From: Phascolarctobacterium sp.
GTDB lineage: Bacteria; Bacillota; Negativicutes; Acidaminococcales; Acidaminococcaceae
Direction of reading: 5' to 3'
Assembly: GCA_003150755.1 (NCBI GenBank)
Contig: QAMT01000004.1
Coordinates: 1 to 64,000, forward strand
Length of the DNA stretch: 64,000 nucleotides
Both the position numbers and the translations under genes were made by a program. The notes below the pieces were generated by a model. That model was not told where the DNA came from. It ran no database searches and saw only the letters and a program-made list of their open reading frames with translations. The first letter of the stretch is position 1. The number at the start of each line of letters is the position of its first letter. Shown one piece after another: positions 44,610 to 54,739 of the stretch.

Positions 44610-45506
44610 ATGACCATACGCTATCTGGAAATTTTTGCCGAAGTATGCCGCTATATGAATATGAGCAAAGCGGCGCAGGCGCTGATGATTTCGCAGTCAT
44701 CGGTCAGCCAGGCGGTTACGGCGCTGGAAAAGGAATATGGCGTGCGTCTGTTTGAACGCCTTAACCATGCGCTGTATTTAACGCCTGCGGGCGAAGAATT
44801 GCTGTATTTATCTTCGCAGGTGTTAAAAAGCATCGAAAGAATGAACGCAGCCATGACGGATGCGCCGATGACGCTTAATATCGGATGCTGCAACACGGTC
44901 GGCGTCAGCCTGCTGTTTCCGCTTATAAGCAGGTTCAAGCGAAAAAATGCCGGCATACACGTTACTGCCGAAATAACCAATACCAAAACGCTTGAAGAAA
45001 AAATTTTAAACGGTATGCTTGATTTGGCAATTATTCCGGAAACGCATTGCCTGCCGTATTTTAAATATCTGCCCTTTTTAAAGGATGAAATTAGCGTTGT
45101 TTGCTGGGCCGGGCATCCGCTGGCTGGGCAAAGCCTTTGGCTTAAAGATTTGCAAAAGGAAATTTTTGTAGGACGCGAAGCAGGCAGCGGCACGGATACG
45201 CTGCTGAAAAATTTTTGCGCTAAAAAAGGCTTGAACCTGAAATTTGACTGCGTGTGCAACAGTACGGCTTCCGTAAAGCAGGCGGTACTGCATAAAATGG
45301 GCCTTGCGGTGATGTCCGTCTTTTTGGTAAAAAAAGAATTGGCAGAACGACGGCTGGCGCTTATCAATGTTAAAGATAAAGAACTGGCAAGGCGTTTTGT
45401 TATTATTTATCATAAAGATAAAATTTTTGGCGGCGCTTTGGAGCTTTTTGCTGATTTTTGCGCCGGGCTTGGGCAGCGTGGGCTGGAAGAACTTATAGAA
45501 TGTTAA
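44610..45506 (+). CDS. LysR-family transcriptional regulator
   Basis: 298 residues. An N-terminal winged HTH (MSKAAQALMISQSSVSQAVTALEKEYGVRLFERL) is followed by a two-lobed effector domain like periplasmic binding proteins. GGAGG precedes ATG 44610; the longer in-frame version from 44514 has no RBS. Divergent orientation suggests control of the DUF401 transporter and of itself; the ligand is unknown. Confidence 0.92.
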   Translation: MTIRYLEIFAEVCRYMNMSKAAQALMISQSSVSQAVTALEKEYGVRLFERLNHALYLTPAGEELLYLSSQVLKSIERMNAAMTDAPMTLNIGCCNTVGVSLLFPLISRFKRKNAGIHVTAEITNTKTLEEKILNGMLDLAIIPETHCLPYFKYLPFLKDEISVVCWAGHPLAGQSLWLKDLQKEIFVGREAGSGTDTLLKNFCAKKGLNLKFDCVCNSTASVKQAVLHKMGLAVMSVFLVKKELAERRLALINVKDKELARRFVIIYHKDKIFGGALELFADFCAGLGQRGLEELIEC

Positions 45507-45582
45507 CAAAGCATTTTACTTGTTTTTGTTGATAGAAGTGCTTACAATATTTTTATGAAGAAGCTTGCAGGAGGGATTTTTT

Positions 45583-46146
45583 ATGGAGAAATTAGACGAA
45601 GATTTGCAGAAACTTATAGATAAAGCCATTGCCGGCGGCGCAAGCGCAGCGAAAGTTGTAGATGTGGCAACAGTAAAAACAGGCTCGTGGACGCGCTGGA
45701 AATGCCAGTTTGGCTGCCCCAATTACGGCAAAACACTGTGCTGCCCGCCTTACGCGCCCGATTACGAAACAACGCAGCGCTTTTTAAGCGAATACAAAAA
45801 AGGCATTATTGTGCAGTACACCATGCAGCTTGACCAAACCGGCCCGGCTGATTTTGAACGCGCCGATTTACAGCTTAGCAATGAACTTTTGCACATTTTG
45901 CTGGAGCTGGAGCGCGAAGCCTTTTTGATGAATCATTATAAGGCTTTTTCGTTAAAAGCAGGACGCTGCCGTTTGTGCGAAAAATGCAATTTGCAGCACT
46001 GCGTAAATCCTACTAAAGCACGCCCGTCGCTGGAAGCCTGCGGCATCGACGTTTTTGCGCTGGCGCGCGATAATGGCTTTGCCATGGACGTTGTAACTGG
46101 CCCGATAACCAAACTCGATATTTTCGGCATGGTATTGGTAGAGTGA
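45583..46146 (+). CDS. DUF2284 cysteine-rich metal-binding protein
   Basis: 187 residues. Two cysteine clusters, CQFGCPNYGKTLCCPPYAP (about residues 45-63) and CRLCEKCNLQHC with a later Cys in LEACGID, fit the DUF2284 family of predicted metal or Fe-S binding proteins often found in anaerobes. The reaction is unknown. ATG 45583 has GGAGGG upstream. Monocistronic. Confidence 0.8.
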   Translation: MEKLDEDLQKLIDKAIAGGASAAKVVDVATVKTGSWTRWKCQFGCPNYGKTLCCPPYAPDYETTQRFLSEYKKGIIVQYTMQLDQTGPADFERADLQLSNELLHILLELEREAFLMNHYKAFSLKAGRCRLCEKCNLQHCVNPTKARPSLEACGIDVFALARDNGFAMDVVTGPITKLDIFGMVLVE

Positions 46147-46265
46147 TTTTTTACAAATTTGTCAACAGCGGTTTGCTGTTATCGCTTTAAAAGCGAATTT
46201 AAAAATGATATAATTATACTATTAGATAATTTTTACAAACAAAAGAACAGGAAGTGATGATACTG

Positions 46266-47018
46266 ATGAAATTGGTTTCGTGGAATGTTAACGGCCTGAG
46301 GGCTTGTATGAATAAAGGTTTTAAAGATTTTATGGACAGCGTGGACGCCGATGTTTTTTGCGTGCAGGAAACAAAAATGCAGCGCGAGCAGGCGAATTTT
46401 GAGTTTCCGGGTTATTTTGAATACTGGAACAGTGCGGAGAAAAAAGGTTACAGCGGCACGGCAATTTTCAGCAAAACCGAGCCAATCAGCGTAACGTATG
46501 ACATGGGCATTGAAGAACACGACAAGGAAGGCCGCATTATCTGCGCGGAGTACGATAAATTTTACCTTGTTAATGTTTATGTGCCCAACGCCCAGCGTGA
46601 TTTGGCGCGTTTGCCCTACCGCGTAACGTGGGAGGACGCCTTCCGCAATTATGTGGGCGAGCTTAATGCCAAAAAGCCGGTGCTGATTTGCGGCGATATG
46701 AACGTGGCACGCAATTTTATCGACATCAAAAACGCCAAAAACAATGTCGGCAACGCCGGATTTACCAATGAAGAACGCGCTAAAATGGAAGAACTTTTGC
46801 AGTCCGGCTTTGTGGATTCTTACCGTTATCTGTATCCGGATAAAGAAGGCGCTTATACATGGTGGTCTTATATGTTTAAAGCGCGCGAAAAGAATGTTGG
46901 CTGGCGCATTGACTATTTTCTGGTATCGCAGAAATTGCAGGATGAAATTGCTGATGCGCTGATTTACCCGGAAATTATGGGCAGCGACCACTGCCCAGTA
47001 GGTTTGATTTTGAAATAA
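46266..47018 (+). CDS. xthA: Exodeoxyribonuclease III
   Basis: 250 residues of the exonuclease-endonuclease-phosphatase fold, which cleaves at abasic sites and has 3'-5' exonuclease activity in base-excision repair. Motifs are WNVNGLRA, VQETKMQ, LICGDMNVA and the terminal GSDHCPVGL with the catalytic His. ATG 46266 gives the standard N-terminus MKLVSWNVNG; GTG 46254 and ATG 46257 lie nearer to the AGGAAG. It precedes uvrB by 18 bp, so repair genes are clustered. Confidence 0.95.
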   Translation: MKLVSWNVNGLRACMNKGFKDFMDSVDADVFCVQETKMQREQANFEFPGYFEYWNSAEKKGYSGTAIFSKTEPISVTYDMGIEEHDKEGRIICAEYDKFYLVNVYVPNAQRDLARLPYRVTWEDAFRNYVGELNAKKPVLICGDMNVARNFIDIKNAKNNVGNAGFTNEERAKMEELLQSGFVDSYRYLYPDKEGAYTWWSYMFKAREKNVGWRIDYFLVSQKLQDEIADALIYPEIMGSDHCPVGLILK

Positions 47019-47036
47019 TGCTGTGAGGCGTTAACT

Positions 47037-49052
47037 ATGGATTTTAAAATTAAAGCGCCGTTTGAACCGGCTGGCGACCAGCCGCAGGCGATTGAAGCGC
47101 TGGCAGAGGGCGTGGAGCAAGGGCTGCGTACCCAGGTTTTGCTGGGGGCGACCGGTACGGGCAAAACCTATACCATTGCGCAGGTTATCAACCGTGTGCG
47201 CAAGCCGACGCTGGTTATTGCGCACAACAAAACTCTGGCAGCCCAGCTTGCCAGCGAGCTGAAAGCCTTCTTTCCCGATAATGCGGTGGAATACTTTGTA
47301 TCTTACTACGATTATTATCAGCCGGAGGCTTATATACCGCAGAGCGATACCTATATTGAAAAGGACGCTTCCATCAATGATGAAATAGATAAGCTGCGCC
47401 ACTCGGCAACCAGCGCGCTGTTTGAGCGCCGCGACGTTATTATTGTAGCCAGTGTTTCGTGTATTTACGGTTTGGGCGCGCCGCAGGAATACTACGATAT
47501 GGTGCTTTCGCTGAGGACGGGGCAGATTATTGACCGCCAGGCGATTTTGCGTAAGCTGGTAGAAATTCAGTATGACCGCAACGACGTTGCTTTTCAGCGT
47601 GGTACTTTCCGCGTGCGCGGCGATGTGATTGAGGTTATTCCGGCCGGATATAACGAAAAAGCCGTGCGCATAGAAATGTTTGATGATGAAGTGGAACGCA
47701 TTTTGGAGATAGACGTGCTGACTGGAGAAATCCTGGCGCAGCGCACGCATGTGGCTATTTTTCCGGCGTCGCACTATGTAACGTCGCGCGAAAACCTTGA
47801 ACGCGCGATGGAAGATATTAAAGTAGAATTAAAAGAGCGGCTGGCATATCTCGAATCGCATAACAAGCTGCTGGAGGCCCAGCGCCTGGAGCAGCGCACC
47901 AATTACGATTTGGAAATGATGAACGAGATGGGCTACTGCTCAGGCATCGAAAACTATTCGCGCCATCTGGCGGGGCGTAAAGCGGGTGAAGCACCGTTTA
48001 CGCTGGTTAATTATTTTCCGGAGGACTTTTTGCTTGTAGTGGACGAATCGCACGTTACGCTGCCGCAGATACGCGCCATGTACGCAGGCGACCGCTCGCG
48101 CAAGGAAATGCTGGTAGAGCATGGCTTCCGCCTGCCTTCGGCGTTTGATAACCGCCCGCTGACTTTCGACGAGTTCCAGTCGCAAATCAAGCAGGCAATT
48201 TACGTATCGGCAACACCAGCCAAATACGAGCTGGAGCACGCAGATAAAATTGTGGAACAGATTATCCGCCCGACGGGGCTTTTGGACCCGAAAATTGAAA
48301 TCCGCCCGATTAAGGGGCAGATTGACGACCTTTTGACGGAGATAAATAAAGTAACTGCCGCCGGTGAACGCACGCTGGTAACAACGCTGACCAAGCGCAT
48401 GGCGGAGGATTTGACGGATTATTTAAAAACGGCAGGCGTGCGCGTGCGCTATCTGCATTCAGAAATTGCTACGATTGAGCGCGGTGCGATTATTGACGAT
48501 TTGCGCAGCGGCAAGTTTGATGTGCTGGTAGGCATCAACCTTCTGCGCGAAGGGCTGGACCTGCCGGAAGTTTCGCTGATTGCAATACTTGACGCCGATA
48601 AGGAAGGTTTTTTGCGCAGCGATACCTCGATGATTCAGACGATTGGCCGCGCGGCCCGCAACGAGCACGGGCGCGTAATTATGTATGCTGACCGCATTAC
48701 GGATTCGATGCAGCGCGCGATTGACGAAACGGAGCGCCGCCGCGAAAAACAGGCGGCTTACAATAAAGAACACGGCATTACGCCGAAAACCGTTTACAAG
48801 GAGCAGCGGCAGCTGATTAAGCTGACCAAGGTTGCCGAAGAAACGGAAATTAACGATTACAGTGAAAAGGCACTGAAAAAACGCAGTGTTAAAGAAATTG
48901 AAAAACTGGCCCGCACGCTGGAGAAAGAAATGGCGGCAGCCGCCAAAGAGCTTGACTTTGAACGTGCGGCCGAGCTGCGTGACAGGCTGATTGTAACCAA
49001 AGGCCTGCTGGGCGAAAAATTAGTGCCTAAGAAACGCAAAAACAGAGGATAA
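47037..49052 (+). CDS. uvrB: Excinuclease ABC subunit B
   Basis: 671 residues. Helicase-like damage verification protein of nucleotide excision repair. Walker A is [10 protein letters not shown], the beta-hairpin region includes [10 protein letters not shown], and [10 protein letters not shown] carries the Walker B-like box. The C-terminal UVR motif ([24 protein letters not shown]) binds UvrC. One base separates its stop from uvrA. Confidence 0.98.
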   Translation: MDFKIKAPFEPAGDQPQAIEALAEGVEQGLRTQVLLGATGTGKTYTIAQVINRVRKPTLVIAHNKTLAAQLASELKAFFPDNAVEYFVSYYDYYQPEAYIPQSDTYIEKDASINDEIDKLRHSATSALFERRDVIIVASVSCIYGLGAPQEYYDMVLSLRTGQIIDRQAILRKLVEIQYDRNDVAFQRGTFRVRGDVIEVIPAGYNEKAVRIEMFDDEVERILEIDVLTGEILAQRTHVAIFPASHYVTSRENLERAMEDIKVELKERLAYLESHNKLLEAQRLEQRTNYDLEMMNEMGYCSGIENYSRHLAGRKAGEAPFTLVNYFPEDFLLVVDESHVTLPQIRAMYAGDRSRKEMLVEHGFRLPSAFDNRPLTFDEFQSQIKQAIYVSATPAKYELEHADKIVEQIIRPTGLLDPKIEIRPIKGQIDDLLTEINKVTAAGERTLVTTLTKRMAEDLTDYLKTAGVRVRYLHSEIATIERGAIIDDLRSGKFDVLVGINLLREGLDLPEVSLIAILDADKEGFLRSDTSMIQTIGRAARNEHGRVIMYADRITDSMQRAIDETERRREKQAAYNKEHGITPKTVYKEQRQLIKLTKVAEETEINDYSEKALKKRSVKEIEKLARTLEKEMAAAAKELDFERAAELRDRLIVTKGLLGEKLVPKKRKNRG

Positions 49053-49053
49053 C

Positions 49054-51897
49054 ATGAAAGACCAGATTATAGTAAAAGGGGCAAGACAGCATAATTTAAA
49101 AAATATCACCGTAGAAATACCGCGCGACAAGCTGGTGGTTATTACTGGTTTAAGCGGCAGCGGCAAATCTTCGCTGGCGTTTGATACCATTTACGCCGAA
49201 GGGCAGCGCCGCTATGTGGAGTCGCTGTCGGCCTACGCGCGCCAGTTTTTGGGGCAGATGGACAAGCCGGATGTTGATTATATCGAGGGCCTAAGCCCGG
49301 CAATTTCCATCGACCAGAAAACTACCAGCCGCAACCCTCGTTCTACCGTCGGTACGGTAACGGAGATTTACGATTATTTAAGGCTTTTGTTTGCCCGCAT
49401 CGGCGAGCCGCACTGCCCTAAATGCGGGCGGCTGATTGAACGCCAGACGGTTCAGCAGATTGTTGACCGTGTGCTGGCTATGCCGCAGGGCACCAAGTTT
49501 ATGGTTATGGCGCCGTTGGTGCGCGGGCGCAAGGGCGAACACGTTAAGGTTATGGACCAGATGCGCAAGGCCGGTTATGTGCGTATGTTTGTAGATGGCG
49601 AAGTGCGCACGCTGGATGAAGAAATCAAGCTGGAAAAAAATAAAAAGCACAGCCTGTCCGTCGTTATCGACCGCCTTGCTGTGCGCGACGGCATTACCCA
49701 GCGCCTGACGGATTCTGTAGAAACTGCGCTGAAGCTTGCCGAAGGGCTTGTCGAAATCAATATTATCGGCGGTGAAACCGAACTGTTCAGCGAAAATTTT
49801 GCGTGCAGCGAATGCGGCATCAGCCTGCCGGAGATTGAGCCGCGCCTGTTTTCCTTTAACAACCCGATGGGGGCGTGCCCGGCCTGCACGGGCCTTGGCA
49901 TGAATATGGAACTTGATAAATCGCTGATTATACCCGACGGCAGCAAAACATTTGACGAAGGCGTTATTGCTGCGCTTTCTACCAATCAGGAAGCGTACCA
50001 TATGAAACAACTGACGGCGGTTCTGACGCATTACGGTTATTCGCTTGATACAGTTTGGAACGACCTGCCGAAGGAAATACAGGATATTTTGTGGTACGGC
50101 AGCGGCGAGCAGAAATTTACTTTTTGGTATGAAAATTTGCAGGGCGAAGTTAAAAAGCACAACACGCCGTTTGAGGGTATTATACCGCTACTGCGCCGCC
50201 GTCACCGCGAGGCTTTTAGCGAGCGTATGCGTCTTGATATTGAAAGCTTTATGACCAGCACACCCTGCCCGGTGTGCCACGGTGCGCGCTTAAAGCCCGA
50301 GGTGCTGGCAATTCTTGTCGGCGGCAAAAACATTTGCCAGGTTACGGCGCTGACGGTGCGCGATGCCATTAACTTTTTTGAAACGCTTGACCTTACGGAG
50401 CGCCAGAAAATTATTGCCCGCCAGGTTTTAAAAGAGATACTGGCGCGCCTGCGTTTTTTGAATGACGTTGGCCTTGATTACCTTACGCTTGACCGTGCGG
50501 CAGGCACGCTGAGCGGCGGCGAAGCGCAGCGCATACGCCTGGCAACTCAGATAGGCAGCGGCCTTGTCGGTGTGCTGTATATTCTGGATGAACCTTCCAT
50601 CGGCCTGCACCAGCGTGATAACAGCAGGCTGCTGGCAACATTGCAGCATCTGCGCGATTTGGGCAACACGCTGCTTGTAGTTGAGCACGACGAAGAAACC
50701 ATGTATGCTGCTGACCAGATTATTGATATCGGCCCCGGTGCCGGTGAAAACGGCGGCAATGTGGTGGCGCAGGGTACGGCGGAAGAAATCAAGCTGGTGG
50801 AAAATTCCGTAACCGGCCAGTATTTAAGCGGGCGCAAGTTTATACCTGTACCGAAAAAACGCCGCGAATGTGATGGGCGTTATATAGAAATCCTTGGCGC
50901 CAAAGCCAATAACCTTAAAAATATAGATGTAAAAATACCTTTGGGAGTGTTTACTGTTGTTACCGGCGTTTCCGGCAGCGGCAAATCAACGCTGATTAAC
51001 GATATTTTATATAATGCGCTGGCGGCTAAACTGCACGGCGCACGCCTGCGCCCGGCGGAGCATAAGGAAATCCGCGGGCTTGAAAATATCGACAAAATTA
51101 TCAATATCGACCAGTCGCCGATAGGCAGAACACCGCGCAGCAACCCGGCAACCTATACAGGCGTGTTTGATTTTATCCGCGAGCTGTTCAGCCAGACCAA
51201 TGAAGCCAAAATGCGCGGCTACAAGCCGGGGCGTTTCAGCTTTAATGTTAAGGGCGGGCGCTGCGAAGCCTGCCGCGGCGATGGCATGAACAAAATAGAA
51301 ATGAACTTTTTGCCGGATGTTTATGTGCCCTGCGAAGTGTGCCACGGCGCGCGCTACAACCGCGATACGCTGGAAGTGCATTACAAGGGCAAGAGCATTG
51401 CCGAAGTACTGGACATGACGGTAACGGAAGCGTGCGAATTTTTTAAAAACCTGCCGCGTATTGCCCGCAAGTTGCAGGTGCTGGAGGATGTCGGCCTTGG
51501 GTATATCCACCTGGGGCAGGCGGCAACGACGCTGAGCGGCGGCGAAGCGCAGCGCGTTAAACTGGCAACCGAACTCAGCCGCCGCAGCACTGGCAAAACG
51601 CTGTATATTCTGGATGAACCGACAACAGGGCTGCACATTGCCGATGTGCATAAGCTGCTGGATGTTTTGCAGCGCCTTGTGGAAGGCGGTGACAGCGTTG
51701 TTGTTATCGAACACAATCTTGATGTTATCAAAACGGCAGATTATTTGATTGACCTTGGCCCGGAAGGCGGCGATAAAGGCGGCACGCTGGTTGCCTGCGG
51801 CACGCCGGAAGAACTGGCAAAGGTAAAAAAATCCTACACGGGCCAGTATGTAAAGCTTGTTTTGCAGCAGGCTAAGGACAACGGGTGGTATCAATGA
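49054..51897 (+). CDS. uvrA: Excinuclease ABC subunit A
   Basis: 947 residues, two ABC ATPase halves. Walker A loops are [12 protein letters not shown] and [10 protein letters not shown], the ABC signatures are LSGGEAQR (twice), and zinc motifs include [12 protein letters not shown] and [15 protein letters not shown]. It finds DNA damage and loads UvrB. The stop overlaps the uvrC start by 4 bp, so the three uvr genes form one unit. Confidence 0.98.
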   Translation: MKDQIIVKGARQHNLKNITVEIPRDKLVVITGLSGSGKSSLAFDTIYAEGQRRYVESLSAYARQFLGQMDKPDVDYIEGLSPAISIDQKTTSRNPRSTVGTVTEIYDYLRLLFARIGEPHCPKCGRLIERQTVQQIVDRVLAMPQGTKFMVMAPLVRGRKGEHVKVMDQMRKAGYVRMFVDGEVRTLDEEIKLEKNKKHSLSVVIDRLAVRDGITQRLTDSVETALKLAEGLVEINIIGGETELFSENFACSECGISLPEIEPRLFSFNNPMGACPACTGLGMNMELDKSLIIPDGSKTFDEGVIAALSTNQEAYHMKQLTAVLTHYGYSLDTVWNDLPKEIQDILWYGSGEQKFTFWYENLQGEVKKHNTPFEGIIPLLRRRHREAFSERMRLDIESFMTSTPCPVCHGARLKPEVLAILVGGKNICQVTALTVRDAINFFETLDLTERQKIIARQVLKEILARLRFLNDVGLDYLTLDRAAGTLSGGEAQRIRLATQIGSGLVGVLYILDEPSIGLHQRDNSRLLATLQHLRDLGNTLLVVEHDEETMYAADQIIDIGPGAGENGGNVVAQGTAEEIKLVENSVTGQYLSGRKFIPVPKKRRECDGRYIEILGAKANNLKNIDVKIPLGVFTVVTGVSGSGKSTLINDILYNALAAKLHGARLRPAEHKEIRGLENIDKIINIDQSPIGRTPRSNPATYTGVFDFIRELFSQTNEAKMRGYKPGRFSFNVKGGRCEACRGDGMNKIEMNFLPDVYVPCEVCHGARYNRDTLEVHYKGKSIAEVLDMTVTEACEFFKNLPRIARKLQVLEDVGLGYIHLGQAATTLSGGEAQRVKLATELSRRSTGKTLYILDEPTTGLHIADVHKLLDVLQRLVEGGDSVVVIEHNLDVIKTADYLIDLGPEGGDKGGTLVACGTPEELAKVKKSYTGQYVKLVLQQAKDNGWYQ

Positions 51898-53720
51898 ACG
51901 AAAACATAGCCAAAGCGCTGGCGGTGCTGCCCGATAAACCCGGTGTGTACCTGATGCACGATGAACACGGCAAGGTTATTTACGTCGGCAAAGCAGTAGT
52001 GCTTAAAAACCGCGTGCGCAGCTACTTCCGCAATCTGGCATCGCATACGGTTAAAGTCAAAGCGCTGGTCAGCAAAGTTGCCGAAATTGAAACCATCGTT
52101 ACCGACAGCGAAGTGGAAGCTCTTATTTTAGAGTGCAACCTCATCAAAAAATACCGTCCCCGCTATAACATTATGCTGAAGGACGATAAAACTTATCCTT
52201 ATTTAAAGGTAACAATGGCGGAGGACTTTCCGCGTATTTATGTTACGCGCCGCCTTGTGCGCGACGGCAGCAAATATTACGGGCCTTACGCCGATGCCGG
52301 GGCTATGCACGCGGCGGTTAAGCTGCTGCGGAGTATGTTTCCGCTGCGCACCTGCCGCAAAATGAATCAGGAACGCCCTTGCCTGCAATACCATATCAAA
52401 CGCTGCCTGGCGCCTTGTGCCGGGCTGGTGAGCAAGGCGGAGTACGGCGCGATGATACGCAGTGTGTGCATGGTGCTGGACGGGCGCACAGCCGAGCTGG
52501 AAAAAGACTTAAAACAGCGCATGCAGGAAGCCGCCGAAAACTATGCCTTTGAGGAAGCGGCGCGTCTGCGCGACCAACTGGCTGCCGTAAAACGGCTGGA
52601 TGAGCAGCAGAAGGCTGTTACCAACGGCGGCGATATGGACGTTGTCGGCTATGCAAAAGATGCAACCGGCATCTGCCTGCAAATATTTTTTGTGCGCAGC
52701 GGCAAACTTATCGGGCGCGATAATTTCTTTCTGCCGGATGGCGGCGACAGCATGCAGGAGGTATTGACGGCGTTTGTCAAGCAGTATTACAACGAAGCCT
52801 CGTTTGTGCCGCGCGAAATTCTGCTGCCGGATTTGCCGGAAGCGGAAGAAATGGCGGTTCTGACAGAATGGCTCAGCGATAAGGCCGGGCGCAAGGTAGA
52901 GCTTATACGCCCGCAGCGCGGCACCAAGCGCGAGCTTTTGCAGCTGGCGGACGAAAACGCCGGCAAATTGCTGGAAGAACGCCTGCGTAAAGGCAAAATC
53001 AGCTTAAAAACTGATGAAGAAGCGGCAGAAGAATTGCAGCGCGCGCTGAACCTGCCCGACCCGCTGGAACGCATGGACTGCTTTGATATTTCACATACGC
53101 AGGGCAGCGAAACAGTTGCTTCTATGGTTGTGTTCCGCAACGGTAAGCCCAGCAAAAAGGATTACCGCAAATATAAAATCGTCAGTGCAGAAGGCAAACC
53201 GGACGATTTTAAATCCATGCAGGAGGTTGTGTACCGCCGCTATAAGGATTACGAGGATTTGCCGAGCTTGGTTGTTATCGACGGCGGCAAAGGCCAGCTT
53301 AGCAGCGCGCTGGAGGTTATTCGCGGCTTGGGGCTGCACGAACTGCCGGTTATCGGCCTTGCCAAGCGCGAAGAAGAAATTTTTACCGAAGGCAGACACG
53401 AAAGCATTATGCTCGACCGCGAATCGGCCTCGCTGCATTTAATTCAGCGTATCCGCGATGAAGCGCACCGCTTTGCGATAACTTATCACCGCAAACTGCG
53501 CTGCAAACGCAATCTGCGTTCTGTGCTCGACCATATAGAAGGCATTGGCCCGAAACGGCGTCAGGCGCTGTGGCTTAAGTTCAAGTCGATTGACGCGATT
53601 AAAGCCGCCAGCGTAGAAGAACTGGCCGATACCGAAAGCATGAATTATCCTGCGGCGCAGAAAATATACGACTTTTTCCGTATGGATTTGCCTGAAAAAG
53701 CAGAAGTGTTAAAAAATTGA
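51894..53720 (+). CDS. uvrC: Excinuclease ABC subunit C
   Basis: 608 residues. The N-terminal GIY-YIG nuclease domain ([18 protein letters not shown]) makes the 3' incision, a UVR motif ([16 protein letters not shown]) binds UvrB, and the RNase H-like domain ([25 protein letters not shown]) makes the 5' incision. A C-terminal helix-hairpin-helix ends the protein. ATG 51894 overlaps the uvrA stop. Confidence 0.98.
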   Translation: MNENIAKALAVLPDKPGVYLMHDEHGKVIYVGKAVVLKNRVRSYFRNLASHTVKVKALVSKVAEIETIVTDSEVEALILECNLIKKYRPRYNIMLKDDKTYPYLKVTMAEDFPRIYVTRRLVRDGSKYYGPYADAGAMHAAVKLLRSMFPLRTCRKMNQERPCLQYHIKRCLAPCAGLVSKAEYGAMIRSVCMVLDGRTAELEKDLKQRMQEAAENYAFEEAARLRDQLAAVKRLDEQQKAVTNGGDMDVVGYAKDATGICLQIFFVRSGKLIGRDNFFLPDGGDSMQEVLTAFVKQYYNEASFVPREILLPDLPEAEEMAVLTEWLSDKAGRKVELIRPQRGTKRELLQLADENAGKLLEERLRKGKISLKTDEEAAEELQRALNLPDPLERMDCFDISHTQGSETVASMVVFRNGKPSKKDYRKYKIVSAEGKPDDFKSMQEVVYRRYKDYEDLPSLVVIDGGKGQLSSALEVIRGLGLHELPVIGLAKREEEIFTEGRHESIMLDRESASLHLIQRIRDEAHRFAITYHRKLRCKRNLRSVLDHIEGIGPKRRQALWLKFKSIDAIKAASVEELADTESMNYPAAQKIYDFFRMDLPEKAEVLKN

Positions 53721-53737
53721 AACATTTTCAATAATTA

Positions 53738-53766
53738 TTTTCTTTTAGAATAAAGTGTGCTATAAT
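53738..53766 (+). promoter_or_regulatory. Putative rubredoxin promoter
   Basis: TATAAT at 53761-53766; the -35 region 17 bp upstream (TTTTCT) is weak. Confidence 0.45.
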
Positions 53767-53820
53767 AAGCGCATAAGCAGTAACGGCTGTAATAAAATTA
53801 AAATAAAGGAGATGGAAATT

Positions 53821-53979
53821 ATGGCAAAATGGGTATGCAATATCTGCGGTTACATTTATGACCCCGAAGTAGGTGACCCGGATAACGGCGTTGCAGCAGG
53901 CACCGCCTGGGAAGATGTTCCGGAAGACTGGGTTTGCCCGCTCTGCGGCGTTGGCAAAGACCAGTTCAGCGAAGCATAA
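53821..53979 (+). CDS. Rubredoxin
   Basis: 52 residues, the standard size. Two iron-binding knuckles, [10 protein letters not shown] and [12 protein letters not shown] small electron carrier, here probably serving oxygen or peroxide detoxification in the cytoplasm. AAGGAGATGG precedes ATG 53821. Monocistronic with its own terminator. Confidence 0.97.
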   Translation: MAKWVCNICGYIYDPEVGDPDNGVAAGTAWEDVPEDWVCPLCGVGKDQFSEA

Positions 53980-53992
53980 GAAAGTTTAACCA

Positions 53993-54028
53993 AAGCGTAT
54001 TACACAAAAATGTGTAGTACGCTTTTTT
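53993..54028 (+). terminator. Terminator after rubredoxin
   Basis: AAGCGTATTACACA/TGTGTAGTACGCTT stem (one wobble), AAAA loop, followed by TTTT. Confidence 0.9.
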
Positions 54029-54179
54029 ATTTTTTGTTTTGGGTTTTGCGCTTTGAATATAGTTTTATTTTTCTTTATTTACTTACCCGTTCATCTTCAT
54101 TCTTTTGACGGAGCAAAAGAACGAAGCAAGAAAACTCCCGCTCCATTAAAAACTTAACGGCTCGGTATCGAATGAGTAT

Positions 54180-54257
54180 GGCACTTTCCGCGCCTGCGGA
54201 ACTCGTTTGCTGCGCAAACTCAAACAGTCCTCGGCTGTTGCTCCAAGTGCCTTTTTA
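54180..54257. repeat. Cloverleaf-like palindromic element
   Basis: A 7-bp closing stem GGCACTT/AAGTGCC (54180-54186 with 54245-54251) encloses three consecutive hairpins: TCCGC/GCGGA (54187-54200), GTTTGC/GCAAAC (54205-54219) and ACAG/CTGT (54225-54238, extendable). TTTTTA follows. Not a tRNA: no T-loop motif or usable anticodon arm. Could be a dispersed palindromic repeat or a structured RNA. Confidence 0.6.
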
Positions 54258-54421
54258 TATAAAACTCTCGCCTATTTTTGAAATGTCGCGCTCCACTCAA
54301 ATTCGTACTGTATTACTTTTATAGCTTGGTTGCAATGTTATCGTACATTTTAAAGCAGTAATAGAAACGTACATTGTGCATAAAACTGAAATAAAAACGC
54401 AAAAAGTACGACACACGGCAA

Positions 54422-54550
54422 AAGCGGCGTCGGATTTTAGTAATATTTGTTAAGAAAAACTGCAAAAATCGTGTTTGAGCGCAGCGAATCTCGTATTTTT
54501 GCAGTTTTTAAACTGAATTATTGCGTTAAAAATCCGCCCGCCGCAAAAAC
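54422..54550. repeat. Long near-palindrome (about 55-bp arms)
   Basis: A perfect inner stem AAAAACTGCAAAAAT/ATTTTTGCAGTTTTT (54456-54470 with 54496-54510) around a 25-nt loop is extended outward by imperfect arms ending in GCGGCGTCGGATTTTA and its near complement TAAAAATCCGCCCGCCG. Outer coordinates are approximate. Resembles a miniature mobile or palindromic intergenic unit. Confidence 0.6.
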
Positions 54551-54739
54551 TTTTTGGTTACTTTTTAGTTATAAAAAGTAACATGACTAAAACCGTAAAT
54601 AAAAGAATAGAACTAAATACAAAGCAGTAATTTAAATAAAAAATACCAGTATATTCCCCGTTATTTGCTGTGGCTTTTGGATTTTTGTTATATAATATAA
54701 ATATAGGTAAGATATTTTGCACGGAGGAGGTTTGGGTAT

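Larger units (their letters stand above)
54030..54739. other. Gene-free region rich in palindromes
   Basis: No plausible coding sequence in about 700 bp. It holds a TTCTTTTG/CAAAAGAA hairpin near 54111-54133, a four-way-junction-like element at 54180-54257, a long near-palindrome at about 54422-54550 and a further ACTTTTT/AAAAAGT palindrome near 54560-54581. The last 60 bp contain a TATAAT-like box and the RBS of the next gene. Confidence 0.6.

Noticed and set aside
54180..54257. tRNA-like gene
   Set aside because: Cloverleaf shape is suggestive, but there is no GTTCRA T-loop, no 7-nt anticodon loop and no CCA end.
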